The notes under the pieces: model-generated | Seen by the model: only the letters and a program-made list of their open reading frames with translations | What the model was told of the DNA's origin: nothing | Database searches by the model: none | NCBI GenBank assembly: GCA_028015205.1 | Contig: CM051515.1 | Location: 13,968,001-14,032,000, forward strand | Source: Mytilisepta virgata | Taxonomy: Eukaryota; Mollusca; Bivalvia; Mytilida; Mytilidae | Length of the DNA stretch: 64,000 nucleotides | Direction: 5' to 3' | Program-made: the position numbers and the translations under genes | Shown here: positions 1 through 11,263 of the stretch, piece after piece | Position numbering within the stretch: the stretch's first letter is position 1 | Layout of the letters: each line of letters opens with the position of its first letter

Positions 1-1611
1 TTTTGACTGTTTTATAAAGGATCCTAATTTATTTACTTGGGATGGCGTAGAAGGACTTAAGATGAATACAACTTTTTCTTCTGAAGACATACTATCAAAA
101 TTATCATTTTCCTTTTTAATATATTCCAAATATAGTGTCCTTAGTGCATGATTTTGTCTACAATCTAAAAGAAAATGTTTTTCATCTTCTAATACATTAC
201 ATAATTTACACAATCTCTGGTCTCTAGGTATTTTTAAATGTCTCCCTTTTTCGACCAAGAGATTGTGATCACTAATTCTCATTTTTGTTATTAACACTCG
301 AAATTCAGAGTTCAATGAACGAAGATAGTTTTGAGAATTTTCTTTTTTATATAAGATCTTATATAGAAGTTATTTACTTGATTCATTTCATCAAATGATG
401 AAATTCTATCTGAAATCAGTTTATCATAATAAGTTTTAAGTTTTTCTTTTATATCTTTCTTATAAATAATTATTTTATCATTTTTCTCACAATATAGACT
501 CTCTATGTTTATATCTGTTTCTTTTATCAAATCCATTATAAAAGAGTACCAAGTATAAATTCCCTTGAAATCTAAATCTTTGCAAAGCATAAATGATTCT
601 TTGAGAAGAGGATTTACTTCCTCTACTTTTAATCTGATAAAATATAAAATTGATTGTATCTTTATATTATATTCTATTGGCAATCTTTTTAGCTCTTGCC
701 TAGTGGCTATATTAGAAGTACTTTTATTGACTCCTAATATATTTTTACAGAAAGCCATATGTGTATTTTCCACTGGATTTTTATCAATAAAATCGAATGG
801 ATTTACATTTCGTCCAGATCTTTCAGCTCTCATTTTGGCTCAATATGAGATATATGTGTCCATATAGGTTATTTCTGAATTATAGATCATTATAGGTTTC
901 ACCAATAAGTCAAAGAGATTGCAAGAAATATTTATTGGTATATTATTCATATATTTTGTGTATCGCTTCATAGCAAACAGTGCTTTCTTTGACTTTTTAA
1001 CCAGCTCTAAAGAACTATGTGATAAATTTCCATTTTGTTGGATTGATATTCCAAGGAAAGTATACCTACAAACATTTTCTATTTCCTTCTTTTTATAAGT
1101 TACAAAACTTGGTTCTGGTTTTGAATTTTTTTGTTTAAATATAATCAATTTTGTCTTTGAAATATTAACCCCTAGTTGCCATTTATCACAATATTTAGAT
1201 AAATTATTTAAACTATTTTGAATACCCTCTTTGCTGTCATCAGCAAATAGCAAACTTCCTACCTGGTTATCTATAAGTCTCAAAAAAGATGAGTCCTTAT
1301 CATTAAAATTTTTTACTATATCATTAATAAATATATTGAACAAGGTAGGTCAAAGAATCCCCTTGTTTAACTCCTCTACAGATTGGAAAGAAATTGGAAT
1401 GTTTATCTTTATATTTTAATGAAGATGTAGTATTATTATATTGTTCTTTAATTATATTATAAAATTTTTTACCTACTCCTATTTTACTTAATTTATATAA
1501 AAGGGTTTCTCTCCACACAGAGTCGAAAACGTAAACTCGATTACCCGCGATTTTTTCAAAGTTTTTTTTAGTTACGATTATTCTCCCTTGATTGAGGGAG
1601 TAGAGTAACAA
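1..1611 (-). pseudogene. Broken non-LTR (LINE-type) reverse transcriptase, truncated by window edge
   Basis: Three minus-strand reading frames follow each other (1611-1324, 1343-840, 833-312) and together read as part of a LINE reverse transcriptase. The first holds a FDSVWRETLLYKL block and GVKQGDS, the second LFNIF-like NIFINDIV and the catalytic-type box LLFADDS, followed by a thumb-like stretch with KCDKW-type spacing (CDKWQLGVNISKTK). Frame changes near 1330 and a stop near 835 break it, so it is a dead copy. The 5' end and any endonuclease domain are absent, and the 3' part runs off the window. The clade was not determined. Confidence 0.8.
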
Positions 1612-1939
1612 TTAGTTATCGTCTGCTGCGATATGGCTGAGCTGCCCAGGAAAAGGTTTGGCAGATTTCAAAATGTAATCATTGGTAACAAAAGTAAATT
1701 GTTAACATGTTAAAATGAATGTGTTTCTTTGTTCTGTCAAGACAACTATACTATACATCACTATACCTAAAATGACATAGTATGTACTAAATGTATTATG
1801 GACGTCTACCTAACGGCTTTACTGTAGCCAAATATTGCCTAAAGAAATTTGGCAAAGATGGTGGTGGTGTGTTGAAAGATTTTATGACCCCGGGCAGTTT
1901 AAATTTATTACTTTATAGTGGATTGGGAAACAAGTTAAT

Positions 1940-2185
1940 ACCAAGTAACGTCAAGAAATACCAAAGCGATATTCGAAGGAGGGGAATATCAAAACAACTG
2001 GCAAACTCCGGAGAACAAAGAAGCAAATAAAAAAAAAAACGTAATCCATTTGACAGACAAGCCCGGAAAGACAAACGAACAACCACAAGCACAACAAACA
2101 AACACAGAAAACTAAAAACAATGAAGAACAGGAACCCCCACTAAAACCAGGAGTGCACCCAGGTGCTCTTATGGAATACAAAAAA
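1940..2185 (-). repeat. 3' tail copy of a dispersed retroelement
   Basis: The minus strand reads the same tail that follows the RT fragments at 20270-20790 and 25060-25510: a TTGTTGTGCTTGTGG-type stretch, then GGAGTTTGCCAGTTGTTTTG and TATCGCTTTGGTATTTCTTG. Further copies lie at 4136-4300, 7100-7250, 61785-61935 and 63935-64000. It is non-coding; the small ORFs in it are incidental. Confidence 0.75.
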
Positions 2186-3620
2186 TAATTGATTCTTTAA
2201 TAGCATCACCACAATCTGACTAATAGTTGAAAAGGTTTTAAAAAATATTCTTATGACTTAATAATAATCCTAAATTCTCTGTTTCGCAAAATATTTAAGG
2301 AAATGCTGGACAAATGATTAAGCATTTTCATTGTATAGCTAATACATATATATCTCAGTTTATTTTTGCATTTTCCTCTTACTAGACTTTGTAATGATAT
2401 TTCAGCACCTTACTATATTATCATTTATTGTATGTTTACGTGCAGAGGTCAAATTTTTTTAATTATTCATTAAGAAGTCATTAGAACTGAGGACAGGGGA
2501 CTCTTAACTTTTTGCTCATTTTCAATATTAGTATGTTCCCCGTTGCATGGTAATATCATTGTATGAATTATTGTATTTTTGTTTGTATATTTTTATCACA
2601 AACTTGTTATAAATTCATATGACAATAAAGTTTGGTTTGATTTGATTTGATGTTTTTTTTTTTTTTTTTTTTTTTAGAGAATCTTTGAATTGTAACAATA
2701 TATAACAACTAATCCAGCCCGTCATGTAAATGTTTCTGTTGAATTAAAGGAAATGTAACTGTAAGTGGATCAAACCTTGCCAATCCTGATTTACAGTAAC
2801 CATTGGAGTTGTATATTTCACATCAAAGATATTATTCCCGAAGAAATGGAACATCTGAAGTTGTTTGTATTACATTTGTTGTATTTCCCATTTTGAAGTT
2901 TCAAAATATTTCTTTAACATTTTAATAAAACATGGAAAGCTGTCCCCAGTAATTTTGATAGTAAGAACAAGTTTGATAGTATATGCTACAATAAAGTATT
3001 TTTATGACCGTGCTATCTAAAACAGGGTCAAAATTTTATGGTAACTAAATGCTTAAAATATAGACGTAAATCATCAATAAAACTCTGTCTCATTTTAGGT
3101 ATTCTGTTAATTTGTTACCCTTAGGACAGGTTATGTTTTTGTTATTGTAAGTCGTACATATAATCATTGTTTGTTTTTGGAAACGTGATTGGAAGATATA
3201 CCAATAGTATAGTCCAGAAGCCCCCTTCCCCTCTCCAACGGAGTGCTTTATTATCTCTCTGTGTGTACATATTTTTTTAGTCGGAGATTCATGGCCCATT
3301 TAAAACAAAGACAAGAAAGACAGCAACTTCACAGCTTATTTTTTTTTAATAATTTCAAAACGTTGTTGTGGTGAACTCATTGCAATGGTTAATCGTCTAT
3401 TGTAACGTGTGTAGATCTATCACGTGGTTGCTTATGGCATTCGGCCCATTGATTTATTATAAAATCGCTAATATACACCGGAAGGAAGTTGTTTATTGTA
3501 GCCATTATCTAAAAAAAAAAAATCAAGATTAAATTGTGATGACATCGTTTCCCCGAAAAAAAAGTTTAGGTAAACCATGACCAGTTTTCCATGTTTATCT
3601 CACGAAACAATGTACAAGTT
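2186..3620. other. Non-coding stretch, nothing recognised
   Basis: AT-rich sequence with a poly(T) run at about 2653-2675, preceded by a TTTGATTTGATT stretch that resembles the end of an old retrotransposon insertion. No exon, RNA gene or coding homology was recognised. Confidence 0.5.
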
Positions 3621-3626
3621 GCTCTT

Positions 3627-3892
3627 GGCAAGTCTAAGTAGTTCGTCATGACTACTAATGATCACTAGCCTGTCAACACTGGGGTTGTGAGTTCGAATCT
3701 CAACTGTGGCGAGGTGTGTTCGACTCCGATCTAAATTGACAAGGATTGCCAATTTTCCCACCGAAGGTCGGTGGTTCTGTCCGGGTACTCCAGCTACTCC
3801 AGCTTCCTCCACCAATAAAAACTGGCTGCCGCGAAATAGCCAAATGTGCTGAAAACGGCGTAAAAACACCAACTAAACAAACAAAAACAAAT
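3627..3892 (+). mobile_element. tRNA-headed SINE, RUDI-like V-SINE
   Basis: The plus strand carries a tRNA-like head with a box B (GTTCGAATCTC), then the conserved body CGGTGGTTCT...CCGGGTACTCC and CTTCCTCCACC. The 3' part reads GCCGCGAAATAGCC, and it ends in an AACTAAACAAACAAA tail. The same unit occurs in reverse orientation at 12757, 21955, 27825, 35117, 43058 and 47313. Assignment to the molluscan RUDI family is from memory of that family's structure and was not checked against a library. Confidence 0.75.
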
Positions 3893-4135
3893 TGCTATTC
3901 ATATACATGTACGCTTGAACATAAAACTTCAATTAAATTTCAGGTGCACATTTATCTGTTTTAGGACTAACAAATTTTATAATGAACTGTCTGTTGTTAT
4001 TACGATTCATAAATAATATTTCAAGAATAATATAAGAATATGAGAATACTATATATTTTACACAGTCTACTTTATTTTTGATGTTTTGATAAATATATTT
4101 TGGTATCTGTCCAATGATTTAAGGGAAGATTAAAG

Positions 4136-4300
4136 AACTTATAAGTAAAGTCAAGAAAAACCAAAAGGATATTGGAAGGAGGCAAAAATCGAAACAACTG
4201 ACACACTCCGGAGAATAACGAAGACAAGACCAAAACAATACATGTATTACAATTAAAAACTAAAAACATATGAACAACATGGACCCCAACAAAAACTAGT
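4136..4300 (-). repeat. 3' tail copy of the dispersed retroelement
   Basis: On the minus strand it matches the tail family (GGAGTGTGTCAGTTGTTTCG, CAATATCC, GGTTTTTCTTGAC) seen at 1940-2185. It is more diverged and partly truncated. Confidence 0.65.
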
Positions 4301-5756
4301 TTTATATCGCCACATTCTATTTGTGTCCGTACTAAGTAAAGACCCTTTAGTTTTTGTCTGCTTATTGCTTTTGTTTATTATATTGAATATTGTGTTTATT
4401 GTGATTTGATGTTATTTTGTTATTTCTACCATCGTTGCTTTTTTTTTTAAAGATCACAAGATGACTTTACATGCAATTTTTTGTTTACTTTGTAATACGA
4501 CACCATTCTCTGCAGAACGAAATCATTGCTATCCCATAACATCTAAATCAGGAATATGTTCATTCTATGATGCTATCATTACTCCAAAGATTTATTGTCG
4601 TATTCTTGAATGGATTTGCCGATATGAAGTTTCTGTCTCACAGATGGTACAAAATATTTTCTGTTAGATATCACGTGTTCCTGCAACTGACATCTCACAC
4701 TTCACTGGACTTTAAATAGCGACAGTTTGACGAGTGCCTTCCAGGGGAATATGATACAGTAGCAAAGAGGGGTGGGTGGGGGGGGGGGGGGTAATAATTA
4801 ACGTCGCCAATATATACACATTGTGATGTCACAGTATCCCTATAACATTCTAAAATTTGGAGTTTTTCTCAAATAGCTACGTAATAAGCACACGGACCCA
4901 AACTGTTTTCTTTTGCAAACAAACGTCCATTACTGCTAAACTTTAAAGAAGATATCAGTAAAGCATTTTTTCTACACGCATGTAAAGTAACCAAATTATC
5001 AACAATATTCCTTATTTAACCAAAATTAGCAGTTTCTAATTATGTTACCAATGTTTGCCACAAATTATTTATCACAGAACAATGTCTTTGTGTTTGGGAA
5101 TATTTTACAAAATACTTGGCGAAGTTATCTTTTTATTGTAAAAAAGTTAGGCTGCTTTTGTGAAAATTGTGAAAAATGAAAACTTAACGATATTTTGCTC
5201 AAATATATAAAAATCAGTGTCCAATATCTTAAAAAAATAAGTCATAAAGGTATGTTTTTCTTTGCGCTTATGAAAAGTATACATAAAAATTGACCATATG
5301 GTAAAATTTCAGCAAGACATCAGTAGAGGAACCTTTCTGTATCGTATTTCCATAACAGTGCAGGAAATTCTTCCGGAGCACGACCTCACGCCCGGGCTTT
5401 GTGGAAGATCACATTGTTAGTAATTTACTTTCAGTGCTGTCTTCTGTTTACTTTGTTTCCTGATTATGATATTATTTCTTGCTTCGGATTTCAATCTCAT
5501 TGACTTTTCCCACCGTCTTGTATCTTCGGTTTTTTGCCAATATATCAGTCCTTGCTTGCGAAAGTTTATGAACTTGGTGATCATCATGACAGAATACAAA
5601 TAAACAACGAAAAACGTATATTTTAGATTGTTCATATTGCACAGAATAGTACTCCATCTCTGTTAGATTAAAAATAATAGAAATCTTTTGAAAGCGTACA
5701 ACAAAAATCCCTTTTTTTGTCCTAACAATCTTATGTGTTGTTTTAATCCTACTTAC
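4301..5756. other. Non-coding stretch downstream of the SDR exons
   Basis: This contains a poly(G) run (about 4771-4791) and AT-rich sequence. A terminal exon for the minus-strand SDR gene would be expected about here. One candidate, an acceptor-like CTAACAG near 4665 followed by a short open frame, shows no resemblance to SDR C-termini and is not called. Confidence 0.4.
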
Positions 5757-7099
5757 GGTGAATGGGTCAACATATCTGCCACCGTGTATTAAGTATCTGT
5801 GTTTCGGATTCACATTTATCAGGGCATCTTCAATGGCATCCAAAACAGGTTCCGGGGACGAGCTGCTCTCCTTTCTCCATGCTTTCGGTTTTCGTAACCC
5901 AGAAAAAAATACTCCTTCCCATACAACGCTTTAACTTCCTCTGTGGCTTGAGACCACATATTTTCACTATTCTTCTTGACCCTTTTACACTTAATAAAGG
6001 AGACACAATAATAAATACAAAAATTACTCCTTGCATTTACACTATTTAATTTGTTGTAGTGGTAAAGTATTAATCGTCTTAGCAACCATAAGCAGTTTTT
6101 TGTACACTTTGACCTCGCATGTTATCTATAAAAGAGTGTGACACCCTCCCAAAGCTCTGCTGACCTTCAGTTGCACTTATAGTTGAATTTTGTCCTCTTT
6201 AGGGGTTTTTAGATTCGGTTTAGTGTATTAAACTGCTTTTAAAGACCATACTTTTGCGTGACAAGAAGGGTTATATTTTATGCTAGAGTTGATGGTTTTA
6301 TCTTCAAAATTGGAAATTTATGATTTATGAGGCAAAATAAACAACCTTCTTCACTTTTAAACGAAGAATAAAAAGCTCTTTCGATTCTCGAAAGGTAAAT
6401 CAAGGACATTAGGCTTCTTTTATTTCTAGCTTTCTAAATAAGGTTTATAAAAAAACTAACTTTTCTACTCTATAAAATATTTTCTTAGAATCAAAAAGTG
6501 AAGAAAATTTCAACTGTTTTTTGTTTGCAAAAGAAACAATATCTACTTTTCATAATTTTCTATTTGCTAGAAAGCGCCTTTTAAGGAAATCTCACCACTT
6601 CTGGACTACTAATCGATGTGGCTGCGTCAAACTGGCCATGTTCTATGATAGACACTCCCACTCCGAATTTAACCATCTCCAAGCGTAACGTATCACTCAT
6701 ACTTTCTACACCAAATTTCGATATCTGATAATTAGAATGTCCAGATAAGGGAAATCTTCCCAAAACACTGGACACATTTACTATCCGACCTGAAATCACA
6801 ACAAAGTGGTTCAATTTTTTCAAAACTTTTTAAAAATTTTGTTCATTTTTGCCCGAAAGGCTGCCCATACTTAAAGATCTATTAAAGTTGGTTAATGAAC
6901 GCATGAGTATCAACCTTTTCAATGTCCATTTTAACTGGGTGGTGTATTATATTCCATATCCTTACATTTAATATATCATTTGCTAAACGCGTTTTAAGTA
7001 TCTCAATACAAAAGCAACAAAACAGTGGGAAATCCAAATCCAAAACGAATAAAATAAGAATGTTCCAATGTCCCCCGCCACATGGCACTTACTTTAGTG

Positions 7100-7250
7100 G
7101 AGAAAGTTGTTCATATTTTTTAAATATTTTTTAGTGTAGTGTTTGTATTGTTTTGGTCTTGTCTTAGTTGTTCTCTGGAGTTTGTCAGTTATTTTGAATT
7201 TTACCCTCCTTCAAATATCGCTTTGGTATTTCTTGACTTTTACTTAAATT
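7100..7250 (+). repeat. 3' tail copy of the dispersed retroelement
   Basis: The plus strand reads TGGAGTTTGTCAGTTATTTTG, then CCTCCTTCAAATATCGCTTT and GGTATTTCTTGACTTTTAC, matching the reverse complement of 1940-2185. It lies in the SDR intron between exons 3 and 4. Confidence 0.65.
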
Positions 7251-7254
7251 GACC

Positions 7255-7905
7255 ATAATTCATGTTACCGCACTAGGATTTGAACTTGATCTAGATACCA
7301 TCAAAACAAGTCTTCGTTAAGAATTTCATCAAAATCCGCAAATAAATATAGGCACAAGGGCGCTTACAAAGCAAAATTTCAAAGGGCAATAATTCCACCA
7401 AAAATCATGTTACCGCACTCGAATTGGAACTTGATCTAGATACCATCAAAACACATCTTTCTTGCAATATGGACTTCATCAAAATCCGCAAATAAATGTA
7501 GGCGTGAGAGCGTTTACAAAGCAATTTTAGCAAAATTTCCAAGTTCAAAGGGCAATATCTCTGACAAAAATCAGGTTACTGCAATTGAATTTAAAATGGA
7601 TCTAGATACCATCAAAGCACATCTTCCATATGAATTTCATCAAAATCCGCAAATAAATGTAGGCGTGAAAGGCAATTTTAGCAAAACTTCAAAGTTCAAA
7701 GGGCAATAACTTCGCCAAAAATCAAGTAACGGCGCTTGAATTCGAACTTGATCGAGCTGCTATCAAAACACATCTTCCATATAAGTTTCATCAAAATCCG
7801 TAAATTAATGAAGGCGTCGGGGCAATGGGGTCGGACGGACGGACGGACGGACGGAACCCGGCATTTCTATGTCCCCGCGTCGCGTTGCGACGGGGTGTAA
7901 AAACT
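7255..7905 (+). repeat. Modular repeat: about four ~160-bp modules with a GGAC microsatellite tail
   Basis: Diverged modules begin near 7260, 7408, 7575 and 7725. Each contains GAACTTGATC, TACCATCAAA, TTTCATCAAAATCCGCAAAT and GGGCAATA. They end in a (GGAC)n tract at about 7835-7858, then CCCCGCGTCGCGTTGCGACG. This looks like a non-autonomous mobile element with repeated internal modules. Confidence 0.75.
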
Positions 7906-8309
7906 CATGAGAATGGGATATAACAAACAAATACCACAAGTTATACATATAACTAAACGAATGAAAAAAAATTCATGTATAATACACTAAATAGAATTAG
8001 AACAATTAAGACAACACAGAAATGTAAATTAGCAATGTGAATTCCTAATGAAAACCTGCAGTGATATTAGCATGTCCTGCTCCGTTAACATAATGATGCC
8101 CTTTCTGGAAAGAAACTGTCTAACTATAATTGAGGATACGAATTTCATCAAAATATTTGTGGGATCTCTATAACTCACCAAATTAATAGTTATTTAAGAA
8201 TAAATATCATGCATAATTTTTAAATAAATATCCAGATTTAACCAGCTTGACTATAGAAGTAAACTAAAACTTATCTTAATCCAAACCGAGAGATTTTCTT
8301 CAGTGTTGT

Positions 8310-8745
8310 TGATTTTATAAAGCAATCTTTAGAAATGTGGTCCACACTGTTCAAATTACTTATTATAGACTATAAGGGACATTTGAAGACAAAACTTCAT
8401 GACAAACGTGATGACTTCAAATTTCTTATTGTTAATTTTCACTTCTTGAGTAGCAATATACCTGCATCGCCTGCATATGGCGTCTACGTTTCTCAGCTTG
8501 CGGCATGCGTGATTTACCCTGACTTTTGACAAAGAGGATTACTGCTGTCACAAAAGCTTCTTAACCAGGGTTTTATCAGGGATAAGTTGGTGTCATCACT
8601 TAGGAAATTTTACGGTCGTCATCACGAATTGATTGACCATTACAGTGTTCCAATATCTAAGATGATGTTGGACCTGTTCCCACGGTCGTAACCTTTCATG
8701 TGCCTCTACTTATTTGTGACTTCCCCCTGATTGACTTTGTTGAAC
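8310..8745 (+). pseudogene. Retroelement reverse transcriptase, C-terminal fragment
   Basis: The plus strand encodes LKTKLHDKRDDFKF...ASPAYGVYVSQL, then, out of frame, sequence equivalent to the [11 protein letters not shown] and SSLRKFYG blocks of the copy at 20270. This block is recurrent at the C-terminus of reverse transcriptases of a family abundant in molluscs. Class (Penelope-like or another non-LTR group) was not settled. It is truncated and frameshifted, inside the SDR region. Confidence 0.7.
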
Positions 8746-9199
8746 TTCACTCCAATGGATTACGTTTTTTTTTTTATTGCTCATTAGGTATATTTGTCCT
8801 TTTTATATCAGGAATAATTGTAAACTAGATCTTTCTTTGCTTTTTTGTTTGTTATTACATGCATTTTCTATTGATAATGCAATAAAGTATAATTCACACA
8901 CTCTTTATGTTGTCTGTTCTTTTGTCTTTGTCTGTAATTTAGGTATGTTTACCTTTAGAGTTCCTGATCTGCGGTAGGAAAGCTTTTATAACAGATATCA
9001 TTCCATACAGATTGGTTTCAATCATTGTTCGGTAGTGGTCTAATGTTACCACCTCTACATCTCCGTAAATACAAAAACCAGCAGTGTTAATTATACCCCA
9101 TAAATCTGGAATAATTCACAAGCTTTTTGTAAATATTTAAACCCATATGTGAACGAAACTTCATAAATCTGTAATGATTAGCAATTATTTTTTATATTT

Positions 9200-9425
9200 A
9201 AAACAAGCATTGTTGGCAATACCCATCATTCTGTAACGATCCGCGAATTCGTGCAAAGCTCAGTAATATGTTTTATGTCTCATCAGTTGTGCTCAAAGCA
9301 TAAAACGTTATAAACCAAAACAATAATTCAAAACATGCCAAAATGACCAAAATGGTAAAGCGAAAACCATCTAAGGACAAATGCATGAGGGAAACACGCC
9401 TAAGTTTTCACAAGATTTAATATGT
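9200..9425 (-). repeat. Dispersed repeat shared with the right end of the window
   Basis: Phrases such as CAGTTGTGCTCAAAGC and AAAACCATCTAAGGACA recur in reverse complement at 63180-63510. It is non-coding and of unknown class. Confidence 0.5.
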
Positions 9426-11106
9426 TTGTAATAGTAAATATAAATTTATGGCTAGACATATGTAATAGAACCTTTACCATCCTCAGGGAATTGATTAACA
9501 GCAACATGGTTAACAGGAAAGTTCAAAAATGACATAGCATCAATCAACTCTACCCAACAGACAAAAGTTCGGACAGGATACAACCTAAAAGAGCACAAAA
9601 CACACACAGAAATATAACAGAGAGTCAGGATAGTTTGACTTGGTTCAGACACTTTACAGTGGTGGGGTTAAACCGGATTTATGGGTACTTAAATCTCCCA
9701 CTTTAGTGTATAAACATACTATAAAAACCAATACAGTATAATTACAAGCATGGTGACCGTTTGCTAGAACATCAAAATAACAATCCAAAGATACTAACAT
9801 TAGATATAGTAAATTTATACTATGCTGTATACGACGCATTTCAAGGAGTTACCTCTCATCAGCAGCATTAAAACCGAAACATTTGGAAGACCAAAAACCA
9901 AACTTATTTTAAACAAGAAGTACTCATAACCAAAAATACCGAAATAGGAAGCCAAATTTCAGCTAAGGAGATCTACCATGTGCAATAAAGGAATGAATAC
10001 AAAAAAATTGTTTGACAGTAGCAGTCAGAATGTGCTCGTTTTAACTGTAAAACTAGCAAAGTTTGTCATAGCTGCTGGTCAGATACTGCGACTGTATGAA
10101 CGAAAACCCCAGAAATAACACTGCCATAAAGGGTTTAAGGCTATCTTGTCGTAGTGTTCAATAAAAATCTGCAGTATTCGTAACAAGCCAGTATAAATTT
10201 AAAGTCTTCAAGCAATTTGGACAAAGAGCAATTTTTATAGAATTATATACACAAAATTTCATATCTGTAACCCTTATGGTAAAAGGACCTGTGGAGTTCA
10301 CCAGCAGAGGTATCGAATCACCAATAATAATTTAAAAATAACACTATGTTAAATTTACATTAGAAACCATGGATATGATAATATTTAAGAGTCAAGTTAA
10401 CTTTAGTTAGCTTTGTTTGCAGTTATTTTAGTAACGCTTGATACGGCGGCCTTAATATCGTCAGCATTTGTGACATCTAACTTTAGTACATGTAAGTTCT
10501 TTAGTTTGCGGTTTCTCATTTTGTTGGCCCCGGGACTGTCAATGTTCAATGCAGTGGCAAAAACAGTGAATCCATGATCAGCAAGACGGTTGGCAAGGTG
10601 ATGACCAAATCCTGGAAATTTAGAAAGAGATGGATGCATTTCACCTGTTGATAATAATTCAAAATAAGAAGGTTTGATCAAATTGCAAAGGTTTGGTAGA
10701 TTATATACACTGACTTCTACATGTGTCCAGCTTGATCTGGACTGTGTTACACTTTACTTTAAAAAAAATTCAGAGCCCCACATAACGTGCGTATCAGTGT
10801 CATTGCTTATATATTATTTACCTATAAGCTGTATTAGTAATACAAGGGCTTGAAAGTTTTCTCTTCAGCAAATTGCTTGCTTCTGCACTTCAACAGATAC
10901 AAAATTTTAGTGGCACATATCAGTTTGGATGATTTCATGACTGTTTTAAATGAAACAGTATGACTGAATGCTAATGATTCAATTTTTTTAACACGTAAGA
11001 TGCATTTTACTCTATTCTTTTTCATTTAACCCCTTTGATCCTACTGTTTGGAGGTAAAATACTCTTCTCTCTTAAAAACCTGTAGGTATAGTTGCCTCCT
11101 GATTCT

Positions 11107-11263
11107 AATGAGAAACCAGAGTGAGTTATATGTTCCTAACCAATGTAGGTAAGGGAGATAATAAATTTGTCTCCCCTTTAGCCCCAGGACAAAATGGAGA
11201 GAATTTAATTATCTCTCTTACCTACATTGGTTAGGAAAAGATAACTCACTCTGGTTCCTCATT
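11107..11263. repeat. Foldback (inverted-repeat) element in SDR intron
   Basis: Arms of about 55 bases face each other: AACCAGAGTGAGTTAT on the left pairs with ATAACTCACTCTGGTT on the right, and the inner arms CCAATGTAGGTAAG/CTTACCTACATTGG also pair. The loop contains CTCCCCTTTAGCCCCAGG. The tandem duplication carries a second copy at 13213-13370. Confidence 0.8.

Noticed and set aside
312..833. 173-residue ORF as an independent gene
   Set aside because: It continues a LINE reverse transcriptase read from two neighbouring frames, so it is a decayed part of that element.
4461..4667. 68-residue plus-strand ORF
   Set aside because: No homology recognised and no splice or promoter context.
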